Source: Anthropogastromicrobium sp963604075
Lineage (GTDB): Bacteria; Bacillota; Clostridia; Lachnospirales; Lachnospiraceae
Direction: 5' to 3'
Assembly: GCA_963604075.1 (NCBI GenBank)
Contig: CAVCPW010000065.1
Span: 1 to 6,491 of the forward strand
DNA length: 6,491 bases
A program made the translations under genes and the position numbers. The first letter of the stretch is position 1; the number at the start of each line of letters is the position of its first letter. The notes beneath the pieces were generated by a model that did not search any database, had not been told where the DNA came from, and was given only the letters and a program-made list of their open reading frames with translations. Shown piece by piece: positions 1-5,238 of the stretch.

Positions 1-2163
1 CACACCACCGATAACTACAACAGCCAGAATCAGAATATAAGGAAGCGTATCAAGAATAACGCCGGTATCAACAGTAACATTTTTGCTATTATCAATCACA
101 ACAGATACAGCATCTGATGGCATTGTAAATGTGATGCCAGAATCGATCTTAGTATACTCTAAATTGCTATCACCACTTTTAGCTTCTTTCACTGAAAGTA
201 CATATCCCTTTGAGTCCTCGGTAATAGTTACTGTTGCCCCTACTGGGATAGAAATTGCTCCACTTGTTTCGTCTTTTCCAAGCTCTACTGTTTCTGTCTT
301 AGTTTCTCCATCTTTCGTATAAGTTACTTTAAATGTGAACTTAGCACTGCTGTCATACATATTACCTGAAAGAGTCTTAGTAATGGTAAGATCAGCATTT
401 GGATAAGGAGTAAATGTCCATGTACCTTTCAGCTTAACATGACTATCTCCCATTGTGAAACTTGTAACTTTGTCGTTTCCTTTGTACCAACCATCAAATG
501 CCCATGTACCATGGTTTGTAGGATCATCCACTTCACTTTTTCCATAGGTTGTATCTACATTCACCGTAGTACCGCTGTATACACCTGTTATATCTTCTGG
601 CTTTCCGGATTCCTTGATTGCCTCAGGGTATTCGGTAATGCCGTCTGCATTCTCATACTTCAATACATACTCAACAGTATTCTTATCAGCGATAGCGCAA
701 GTAGTATTTGCTGACTTTTTAATGTACGCATCAGAAGTTAGAGACTGCCCATCACTCACACCCAATGCTCCGTCATAGCTTACTTTTGCAGTAATATTTA
801 AATCAACTGAACCACTTTCGCAATCATCTTCTGTTGCAATATACTCAACTTTTGCAGTGTATTTACCATCTGCACCCTTTTTTAAAGTAACACCACTTAT
901 AACTTGATCATTAATTGTCAACGATACTACTTCAACACCACTCACTGTTGCATTTGCAATTACACCTGGAGTAACCGTAATCGTAAATGTCAACTTATCA
1001 TTTGGCTTTACCCCCTGCGTCTTATCAGGCGTTGCAGCAACAGCAATATTTGGTGATTTGCCTGTCAATGCGATGGTATGCGACATATTTCCTGTATCAC
1101 CGCTTGCTCTACTGTATCCTAGAACTCCAACATATCCTAATGCCTTTGCCTGTTTTACAATGTCAGCAATGTGCGGGTACGTACCTATATTCGTCAAGGT
1201 TCCATCGACACTATATATATCACCATTACCAGTTGCATCAGCAGCTGTCAGAAGATAATTATCCGTTGGCTTCACAAAAAACAATATATAGCCTGCATGA
1301 TTCTTAGAAAAATTATTGACTGTAACAGCTGTACCACTGGTTACTGGGGTAAATGTTATACTATCGGATACATCTGAATTTGAGTTATACGCAAAATAAA
1401 CAGCCTCTACATTATCCAAATTCGGTGTAACAGTGAATGTGTACTCACTCGGCTTGCTTGCCGTAACAGTAAGATTGATAGTATCCGTTTTTGTTTCACT
1501 TGAGAAAAAACCCCAAGTAGTATAATTAACTGTCAAAGTATATGTTCCAGCCGCAACCGTATCTTCCACACTAATTTGATACCCACTACTACTGTACCCA
1601 CCTGAGCTTGATTTTTTCGTAACTGTTATACCCGTTACGCTTGGACTGCAAGACCAACTATTCAACTTAGATATATTACTAACAGTAATATCACCTGTTT
1701 CGCCCTGCTCAATGGTTATACTTTTCGAGCTTGAATTATCTGTGGCTGCATTCACTTCATATGCGCCTAACCCTTCCATTTTTGATGTAAGTGCTGAACT
1801 CTCTTCATCCTCAGAAGTACCTTCTTCAGTACTAGAAACTTCTGTATTTGCAGAATTTACAGTAGTACCTTCTGTTGCTCCTGCCTCTACAACTGTACCA
1901 GTCGCTGCCTCAGAGCTGCCCGCATCAGCAGATGTGTTGTCTATCGACACAGATTGTGTTGTCGTTTCAGCGATAGAAGAAGTCACTGGCTCGGCTGTAG
2001 TTGCCTCAGTCTGCTGCTCAATAACTGTCTCGCTTGCTGCCGGAGTTGCATCTTCCGCAGTAGTTGCAGATACAGGACTTGCTGCTACCAAAAATACGCA
2101 ACACAGCAGCCAGGCCATCAGCCTGCGGGATAATCCCTTCATTTTCCTGCTTCTTTCATTCAT
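1..2163 (-). CDS. Large cell-wall-anchored surface protein, partial at C-terminus
   Basis: An open frame of 721 codons runs from ATG at 2163 to the left edge, so only the extreme C-terminus is missing. Residues 1-34 form a signal peptide: a basic N-region, the core LMAWLLCCVFLVAA, and VSA before the cut. Residues 35-130 are a Ser/Thr/Glu/Ala-rich linker. About 145-235 is beta-rich and Ig-like. About 240-480 is more beta-rich sequence that I cannot name. About 490-585 resembles an InlB-type Listeria-Bacteroides repeat (YENADG, then FDGWYKGND). About 590-695 resembles a pilin or Cna-B-like isopeptide domain, with K596, E649 and N692 as possible cross-link residues. A sortase-like signal (DTGVILDTLP, 699-708) then leads into a hydrophobic segment, and a basic tail is expected beyond the edge. 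The likely role is adhesion or surface display; the ligand is unknown. GGGAGGT lies 6 nt before the chosen start, but an in-frame ATG at 2199 has an equally good site. Domain names come from pattern recognition only. Confidence 0.85.
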   Translation of the reverse strand, partial: MNERSRKMKGLSRRLMAWLLCCVFLVAASPVSATTAEDATPAASETVIEQQTEATTAEPVTSSIAETTTQSVSIDNTSADAGSSEAATGTVVEAGATEGTTVNSANTEVSSTEEGTSEDEESSALTSKMEGLGAYEVNAATDNSSSKSITIEQGETGDITVSNISKLNSWSCSPSVTGITVTKKSSSGGYSSSGYQISVEDTVAAGTYTLTVNYTTWGFFSSETKTDTINLTVTASKPSEYTFTVTPNLDNVEAVYFAYNSNSDVSDSITFTPVTSGTAVTVNNFSKNHAGYILFFVKPTDNYLLTAADATGNGDIYSVDGTLTNIGTYPHIADIVKQAKALGYVGVLGYSRASGDTGNMSHTIALTGKSPNIAVAATPDKTQGVKPNDKLTFTITVTPGVIANATVSGVEVVSLTINDQVISGVTLKKGADGKYTAKVEYIATEDDCESGSVDLNITAKVSYDGALGVSDGQSLTSDAYIKKSANTTCAIADKNTVEYVLKYENADGITEYPEAIKESGKPEDITGVYSGTTVNVDTTYGKSEVDDPTNHGTWAFDGWYKGNDKVTSFTMGDSHVKLKGTWTFTPYPNADLTITKTLSGNMYDSSAKFTFKVTYTKDGETKTETVELGKDETSGAISIPVGATVTITEDSKGYVLSVKEAKSGDSNLEYTKIDSGITFTMPSDAVSVVIDNSKNVTVDTGVILDTLPYILILAVVVIGGV

Positions 2164-2212
2164 TAAAATACCTCCCATCTTCCTGTTCTTCACATCCATC
2201 GAAATACCTTCC
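2141..2212 (-). repeat. Imperfect 36-bp tandem repeat carrying RBS and start codon
   Basis: Two adjacent 36-bp units (2212 to 2177 and 2176 to 2141, read on the minus strand) match at about 26 of 36 positions. Each holds a ribosome binding site (GGAAGGT or GGGAGGT), a 6-nt spacer and an ATG, followed by codons ending in Arg-Lys. Because 36 is a multiple of 3, the two ATGs (2199 and 2163) share one reading frame. A start at 2199 would add 12 residues, MDVKNRKMGGIL, before the signal peptide. A third in-frame ATG at 2214 has no ribosome binding site, and a TAA lies just upstream of it. Confidence 0.75.
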
Positions 2213-2214
2213 AT

Positions 2215-2383
2215 TTTATGTATTTACGTGCAGGCATATCCAGGCGCAAAAAACGTATTCGCACGCCTAGTACATATTGTATGTATCATACAGAATGTGC
2301 ATTTCGACAGCATGTCCTCACACTTTGCTTAGCTGTTCCTATTGTGTAAAGTATGCGCAACGCATAGTCATGCGTTCCCTATC
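2215..2383 (-). promoter_or_regulatory. Structured 5' leader of the surface-protein gene
   Basis: This is non-coding sequence between the predicted transcription start and the start-codon module. Near its 5' end two hairpins share one arm: 2359-2376 (7-bp stem, loop agtc on the plus strand) and 2352-2366 (6-bp stem, loop caa). They cannot form together. Further down are a perfect dyad TACATA-TTG-TATGTA (2271-2285) and a weak 5-bp stem (2242-2246 with 2264-2268). I do not recognise a known riboswitch, and no T-run terminator is present. A regulatory role is inference. Confidence 0.4.
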
Positions 2384-2389
2384 TTCTCA

Positions 2390-2418
2390 AACTTAACATA
2401 GAAATCTTCATTTGTCAA
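2390..2418 (-). promoter_or_regulatory. Predicted promoter of the surface-protein gene
   Basis: On the minus strand TTGACA (2418-2413) is followed by a 17-nt spacer and TAAGTT (2395-2390). A TG one base before the -10 gives an extended -10. The -35 is perfect and the -10 weak. Transcription would begin near 2383, leaving a leader of about 170-185 nt depending on the start codon used. No better candidate lies between the tRNA and the gene. Confidence 0.55.
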
Positions 2419-2444
2419 TATAAATACCGTTAATGGTTAAAATC

Positions 2445-2473
2445 TTTACAAAGTTGATTTTTTATGTTATAAT
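2445..2473 (+). promoter_or_regulatory. Promoter of tRNA-Pro
   Basis: TTTACA (2445-2450), a 17-nt spacer and a perfect TATAAT (2468-2473) lie 18 nt before the tRNA. This is a strong housekeeping sigma-A promoter. It lies back to back with the predicted minus-strand promoter of the surface gene, with about 26 nt between their -35 boxes. Confidence 0.85.
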
Positions 2474-2491
2474 TCTTCTGTTTTAGAGTGT

Positions 2492-2565
2492 CGGGGCGTA
2501 GCGCAGTTTGGTAGCGCGCATGAATGGGGTTCATGAGGCCGCAAGTTCAAGTCTTGTCGCCCCGA
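2492..2565 (+). tRNA. tRNA-Pro, anticodon GGG
   Basis: The 74 nt fold into a full cloverleaf. The acceptor is CGGGGCG (2492-2498) paired with CGCCCCG (2558-2564), with discriminator A at 2565. The D-arm has GCGC/GCGC stems, the anticodon stem is CATGA/TCATG, and the T-arm is GCAAG-TTCAAGT-CTTGT. The anticodon loop ATGGGGT puts GGG at 2526-2528, followed by G37. The C1-G72 pair, A73 and G35-G36 are proline identity features in bacteria. It reads CCC and CCU. The 3' CCA is not encoded (CTT follows), so it must be added by a nucleotidyltransferase. It has its own promoter and terminator and converges on the ribosomal-protein operon. Confidence 0.95.
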
Positions 2566-2570
2566 CTTTA

Positions 2571-2596
2571 AAGATCGGCTATGCCGGTCTTTTTTT
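2571..2596 (+). terminator. Rho-independent terminator after tRNA-Pro
   Basis: AAGATCGGC (2571-2579), loop TAT and GCCGGTCTT (2583-2591) form a 9-bp stem with one G-T pair. It runs into a T tract at 2590-2596. It begins 5 nt after the tRNA, making this a single-gene transcription unit. Confidence 0.9.
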
Positions 2597-2710
2597 GTTG
2601 CATTTTTGCCGCAATGACAGATATGTCTTCGATGATGCCACCACAAAGTGTACCTTGCGCACTTGAAGCAGAGATTGTTTATTTATTTTCAAACAAACAA
2701 TTTACATGTC

Positions 2711-2752
2711 AAAAAACGGCCGCAGGGGGTAATACCCCCCCCCGACCGTTTT
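2711..2752 (-). terminator. Terminator of the rplJ-rplL transcript
   Basis: Outer arms AAAACGG (2713-2719) and CCGTTTT (2746-2752) enclose an asymmetric internal loop and an inner stem of five G-C pairs (2725-2729 with 2735-2739) around TAATA. Read on the minus strand the hairpin is followed by six T's (plus-strand A's 2711-2716). It lies about 30 nt after the rplL stop codon. The plus-strand side has only four T's, so function in that direction is doubtful. One arm contains nine consecutive C's, a likely site of length variation. Confidence 0.85.
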
Positions 2753-2782
2753 ACGTCTCAAAATATTATGTTTTCGGAAGAA

Positions 2783-3151
2783 TTACTTTAAGGTAACCTT
2801 TGCTCCAACTTCCTCTAACTTCTTCTTCAGCTCTTCAGCGTCAGCCTTAGCTGCTGCTTCCTTAACTACCTTCGGAGCTGCCTCAACTAACTCCTTAGCT
2901 TCCTTCAGACCCAGACCGGTTACTTCACGAACAACCTTGATAACCTTGATCTTGGAAGCTGCCGGAACCTCAGTCAGCTCTACGTCGAACTCAGTCTTCT
3001 CTTCCTCAGCTGCTGCGCCAGCGCCTGCTGCTGCTACAACAACACCTGCTGCTGCAGATACGCCAAACTCTTCCTCACATGCCTTTACCAGGTCATTTAA
3101 CTCTAAAACGCTCATACCCTTAATAGCTTCGATAATCTCTGCTGCTGTCAT
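2783..3151 (-). CDS. rplL: 50S ribosomal protein L7/L12
   Basis: The 122-residue protein has the normal length and order of L7/L12. An N-terminal dimerisation and L10-binding helix region (IIEAIKGMSVLELNDLVKAC, residues 6-25) comes first. An Ala/Gly-rich flexible hinge follows at about 33-51. The C-terminal globular domain (about 53-122) contains the translation-factor-binding stretch KIKVIKVVREVTGLGLKEAK (67-86). Several copies form the ribosomal stalk, which recruits EF-Tu, EF-G and IF2 and stimulates their GTPase activity. AGGAGG sits 9 nt before ATG. It is the last gene of the rplJ-rplL unit: a terminator follows instead of rpoB. The gap to rplJ is 126 nt, unusually long for this operon, and holds three hairpins. 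Confidence 0.98.
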   Translation of the reverse strand: MTAAEIIEAIKGMSVLELNDLVKACEEEFGVSAAAGVVVAAAGAGAAAEEEKTEFDVELTEVPAASKIKVIKVVREVTGLGLKEAKELVEAAPKVVKEAAAKADAEELKKKLEEVGAKVTLK

Positions 3152-3189
3152 GATAATTTTCCTCCTAATATAAGAATATATTTAACTGT

Positions 3190-3255
3190 GCCTTACGGCA
3201 TTCACGAATGATGATCCATTCTGAATCATCTCATGCAACTGCTTTACGCAGCTGC
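3190..3255 (-). promoter_or_regulatory. Three consecutive hairpins in the rplJ-rplL spacer
   Basis: In minus-strand order these are: GCAGCTGC / GCAGTTGC around GTAAA (3255-3235, 8 bp with one G-U); GATGATTC / GGATCATC around AGAAT (3230-3210, 8 bp with one G-U); and TGCC / GGCA around GTAA (3203-3192, 4 bp). None is followed by a T run, so they are not terminators. They may be sites of RNA processing or stabilisation that help give rplL more protein than rplJ. That role is inference. Confidence 0.5.
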
Positions 3256-3277
3256 CAAAATCCACTGTAATACCGAA

Positions 3278-3766
3278 TTATGCTTCCTGCTTCTCTGCGA
3301 TCTGCTTGATAACACGAGCAAAATTGGTGATTGGGGACTGGATGCTTCCAAGGAACTTTGCAAGAAGTTCTTCTCTGGACGGGATTGTGGACAGAACCTC
3401 AACACCCTTCGCATCGTAGAAGGCTCCTTCTACAACACCACCCTTAACCTCAAGCTTCTCATTTGTCTTAGCAAACTTGCAAATGATGCTTGCCGGTGCG
3501 GTAGCCTCGCTCTTGCTAACTGCAAGTGCGGATGGACCCTCTAACAGATCCTTTAAGCACTCGAACTCTGTGCCCTCGATTGCACGCTTAACCAGAGTGT
3601 TCTTATATACCTTATAAGTAACACCAGCTTCTCTCAGACTCTTACGCAGTGCGGTATCCTGCTCAACGGTAAGACCACGATGGTCAACCAGAACTACACC
3701 CTTTGCGCCGTCTAAAGATGCCTTGATCTCTTCAACAATCGGCTGCTTCAGCTCAACCTTAGCCAT
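3278..3766 (-). CDS. rplJ: 50S ribosomal protein L10
   Basis: The 162-residue protein forms the base of the ribosomal stalk. It binds the GTPase-associated region of 23S rRNA through its N-terminal domain and carries L7/L12 dimers on its C-terminal helix. Family landmarks are VVLVDHRGLTV (residues 24-34), YKVYKNTLVKRAI (51-63), the Ala-rich GPSALAVS segment and the closing helix ending QIAEKQEA. The start at 3766 (MAKVELK) is chosen because GGAGG lies 9 nt before it. A longer in-frame reading from 3838 would translate the leader terminator and adds a non-homologous 24-residue tail. The gene follows its own promoter and L10 leader. In bacteria L10, bound to L7/L12, represses this operon. Confidence 0.98.
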   Translation of the reverse strand: MAKVELKQPIVEEIKASLDGAKGVVLVDHRGLTVEQDTALRKSLREAGVTYKVYKNTLVKRAIEGTEFECLKDLLEGPSALAVSKSEATAPASIICKFAKTNEKLEVKGGVVEGAFYDAKGVEVLSTIPSREELLAKFLGSIQSPITNFARVIKQIAEKQEA

Positions 3767-3781
3767 GATATGTGCCCTCCT

Positions 3782-3943
3782 TCTTGAATATTTTAAGAAA
3801 AGGCCGAAAAAAGCCTCTCTGCAAAGACAGAGAGGCAAAGATAATCTCTAATAATTAGATCTCTCCTCGGCAGGTGTTTTTACCTTACGCCTTGCGGCAC
3901 CTGCTGTCTTCGGCAAATATGTGAAAGCCTCGCGGCCTCAAAC
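3782..3943 (-). ncRNA. L10 leader (autoregulatory ribosomal-protein leader)
   Basis: The minus-strand RNA contains GCCGAAGACAGCAGGTG (3914-3898) pairing through CAGGTG/CACCTG with CACCTGCCGAGGAG (3876-3863). The asymmetric GAAGACAG/GCCGAGG flank is typical of the L10 leader family, where the L10-L12 complex binds. Downstream come a TCTAAT/ATTAGA hairpin (about 3860-3848) and the attenuator terminator. The expected logic is that excess L10-L12 stabilises the form that stops transcription, while its absence lets an antiterminator form. The family assignment rests on seen motifs; the switching direction is taken from known relatives. The 5' end is estimated from the promoter. Confidence 0.85.
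3807..3836 (-). terminator. Leader attenuator terminator before rplJ
   Basis: On the minus strand GCCTCTCTG (3836-3828), loop TCTTTG and CAGAGAGGC (3821-3813) form a perfect 9-bp stem followed by TTTTTT (3812-3807). This intrinsic terminator lies inside the rplJ leader, about 40 nt before the start codon, so transcription of rplJL must be conditional or partial. The upstream GAGGAGAGA (3869-3861) can pair with the CTCTC arm and could act as an antiterminator. Confidence 0.85.
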
Positions 3944-3949
3944 ATTGCA

Positions 3950-3978
3950 ATAATAACATACTGACAAGCAATTGTCAA
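3950..3978 (-). promoter_or_regulatory. Internal promoter of rplJ-rplL
   Basis: On the minus strand a perfect TTGACA (3978-3973), a 17-nt spacer and TATTAT (3955-3950) form a strong sigma-A promoter just after the rplA stop codon. Transcription would begin near 3943 and run through the L10 leader. It gives rplJL a transcription unit separate from the rpmG promoter. Confidence 0.88.
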
Positions 3979-3985
3979 GTACTTT

Positions 3986-4681
3986 TTACTGACCAAATTT
4001 AACGGTGTTTAACTTAACGCCAGGTCCCATGGTAGAAGCCAGGGTAACACTCTTTAAGAAGGTTCCCTTCAGAGTGCTTGGTCTAGCCTTGATAATTGCG
4101 CCCATCAGCGCCTGGAAGTTGTCTGCTAACTGCTCCTCGGTGAAGGAAACCTTACCAACCGGAACATGGATGATATTGCTCTTATCCAGTCTGTACTCAA
4201 TCTTACCAGCTTTGATTTCCTTAATAGCCTTTGCAACGTCCATAGTTACGGTACCAGCCTTCGGGTTTGGCATTAAGCCCTTCGGTCCAAGTACACGACC
4301 CAGACGACCAACAACACCCATCATATCCGGGGTAGCTACTACAACGTCAAAATCAAGCCATCCTTCGTTCTGGATCTTCGGAATAAGCTCCTCAGCTCCA
4401 ACGTAATCAGCTCCTGCCTCTCTTGCGATATCAGCCTTGTCATTCTTAGCGAATACAAGTACGCGAACAGACTTACCTGTTCCGTGAGGAAGAACTACAG
4501 CACCACGGATCTGCTGATCTGCGTGACGTCCATCACAACCTGTTCTGATATGAGCTTCAACTGTCTCATCAAACTTTGCACTAGAAGCCTTCTTAACGAT
4601 AGATACGGCTTCGTTTACATCATAAAGAGTAGCGCGGTCTACCAGCTTGGCAGCCTCTACATACTTTTTTCCTCTTTTCAT
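3986..4681 (-). CDS. rplA: 50S ribosomal protein L1
   Basis: The 231-residue protein binds helices 76-78 of 23S rRNA, forms the mobile L1 stalk that escorts deacylated tRNA out of the E site, and represses its own mRNA in bacteria. The family signature is clear: VVATPDMMGVVGRLGRVLG then PKGLMPNPKAGTVT (about 116-149), plus ADQQIRG and VLPHGTGKSVRVLVFA in domain I. The start at 4681 (MKRGKKY) has AGGAGG 7 nt upstream. An in-frame GTG at 4723 would merely translate the upstream L1-site hairpin and is rejected. The segment RTGCDGRHADQQ, where many bacteria have GVDPRKADQQ, fits what I recall of Lachnospiraceae. It lies 57 nt after rplK. Confidence 0.98.
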   Translation of the reverse strand: MKRGKKYVEAAKLVDRATLYDVNEAVSIVKKASSAKFDETVEAHIRTGCDGRHADQQIRGAVVLPHGTGKSVRVLVFAKNDKADIAREAGADYVGAEELIPKIQNEGWLDFDVVVATPDMMGVVGRLGRVLGPKGLMPNPKAGTVTMDVAKAIKEIKAGKIEYRLDKSNIIHVPVGKVSFTEEQLADNFQALMGAIIKARPSTLKGTFLKSVTLASTMGPGVKLNTVKFGQ

Positions 4682-4695
4682 CGAAAAACCTCCTG

Positions 4696-4723
4696 GTGGT
4701 ATTTGCGGGAATATCCCTCCCAC
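4696..4723 (-). promoter_or_regulatory. L1-binding-site mimic upstream of rplA
   Basis: The minus-strand RNA reads GTGGGAGGG, loop ATATT, CCCGCAAATACCAC. GTGG pairs with CCAC and GGG with CCC, leaving GA opposite GCAAATA as an asymmetric internal loop. This matches the L1 site in 23S rRNA, where GGTGGGAGG pairs near AAATACCACC. The element ends one base before the AGGAGG of rplA, so bound L1 would block ribosome entry. It matches the element before rplK at 23 of 28 positions, with all differences in the loop. Confidence 0.85.
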
Positions 4724-4738
4724 TTAATGTTGATATTC

Positions 4739-5164
4739 TTACTCTTCTACGTTAACACCCATGCTGCGAGCGGTACCTGCGATCATGCTCATAGCAGCCT
4801 CAAGGCTTGCTGCGTTCAGATCTGGCATCTTTGTCTCAGCGATCTTCTGAAGATCAGCCTTGGAAAGAGTTGCAACCTTAACCTTATTCGGTGTTGCAGA
4901 AGCAGTCTGGATATTGCATGCCTTCTTAATAAGAATAGCAGCCGGCGGAGTCTTGCAAACGAAGGTAAAGCTTCTGTCTGCGTATACAGTGATGATAACC
5001 GGAATGATCATACCAGCCTGATCAGCAGTTCTTGCGTTAAACTCCTTTGTAAACTGTACAATGTTGACACCCTTCTGTCCAAGAGCAGGTCCAACCGGTG
5101 GAGCCGGTGTTGCCTTTGCAGCAGGAATCTGTAACTTAATATAACCTGTAACTTTCTTTGCCAT
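4739..5164 (-). CDS. rplK: 50S ribosomal protein L11
   Basis: The 141-residue protein has the standard length. The N-terminal domain carries KLQIPAAKATPAPPVGPALG then QKGVNIVQFTKEFNART (residues 10-46), including the proline-rich face that with rRNA forms the thiostrepton-binding site. The C-terminal domain (about 70-141) binds the GTPase-associated region of 23S rRNA. AGGAGG sits 7 nt before ATG. L11 supports factor-dependent GTP hydrolysis and, in other bacteria, RelA activation. It follows nusG after 74 nt and precedes rplA. An L1-site mimic lies just upstream of its ribosome binding site, which couples its translation to L1 levels. Confidence 0.98.
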   Translation of the reverse strand: MAKKVTGYIKLQIPAAKATPAPPVGPALGQKGVNIVQFTKEFNARTADQAGMIIPVIITVYADRSFTFVCKTPPAAILIKKACNIQTASATPNKVKVATLSKADLQKIAETKMPDLNAASLEAAMSMIAGTARSMGVNVEE

Positions 5165-5183
5165 TGTGGCACCTCCTAATAAT

Positions 5184-5211
5184 GTGGTATTTGCGGGGGA
5201 TACCCTCCCAC
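5184..5211 (-). promoter_or_regulatory. L1-binding-site mimic upstream of rplK
   Basis: The minus-strand RNA reads GTGGGAGGG, loop TATCC, CCCGCAAATACCAC, with the same fold as the element before rplA. It ends 6 nt before the AGGAGG of rplK. In E. coli a single L1 target lies near the start of the rplK-rplA message; this position corresponds to that site. Loop-only divergence between the two copies indicates selection on the stem and the AAATA side. Confidence 0.85.
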
Positions 5212-5238
5212 AGCAGAACCATACGTCTAATCGACGCT

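Noticed and set aside
1712..2332. A 206-codon plus-strand reading frame rich in Ser, Val and Ala
   Set aside because: It lies opposite the surface-protein gene and mirrors its Ser/Thr/Ala codons. It has no ribosome binding site and a composition typical of an antisense shadow.
2492..2565. tRNA-Pro as an attachment site for a mobile element
   Set aside because: No second copy of the tRNA 3' end, integrase or other mobility gene is present in the window.
2571..2680. A short minus-strand frame reading GTLCGGIIEDISVIAAKMQQ
   Set aside because: It looks slightly protein-like but has no start codon with a ribosome binding site and spans the tRNA terminator. There is not enough to call a gene or pseudogene, and nothing else is seen between 2597 and 2710.
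2674..2701. ATTGTTT/AAACAAT inverted repeat
   Set aside because: AT-only arms with a 14-nt loop in AT-rich sequence are likely by chance.
2581..2796. A 71-codon plus-strand frame starting in the tRNA terminator
   Set aside because: Its start lies in the terminator loop, it runs through the rplL terminator and into the end of rplL, and it has no ribosome binding site.
3767..3838. A 24-residue N-terminal extension of L10
   Set aside because: It would translate the leader terminator and the ribosome binding site, and L10 proteins begin at MAKVE-like sequences.
4682..4723. An in-frame upstream start that would lengthen L1 by 14 residues (starting at GTG 4723)
   Set aside because: The extra codons are the L1-site hairpin and the ribosome binding site. 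ATG 4681 has a perfect AGGAGG at the right distance and matches the family N-terminus.
5224..5236. CGTC/GACG hairpin just after nusG as a terminator
   Set aside because: It is only a 4-bp stem with no T run, so read-through from nusG to rplK is expected.
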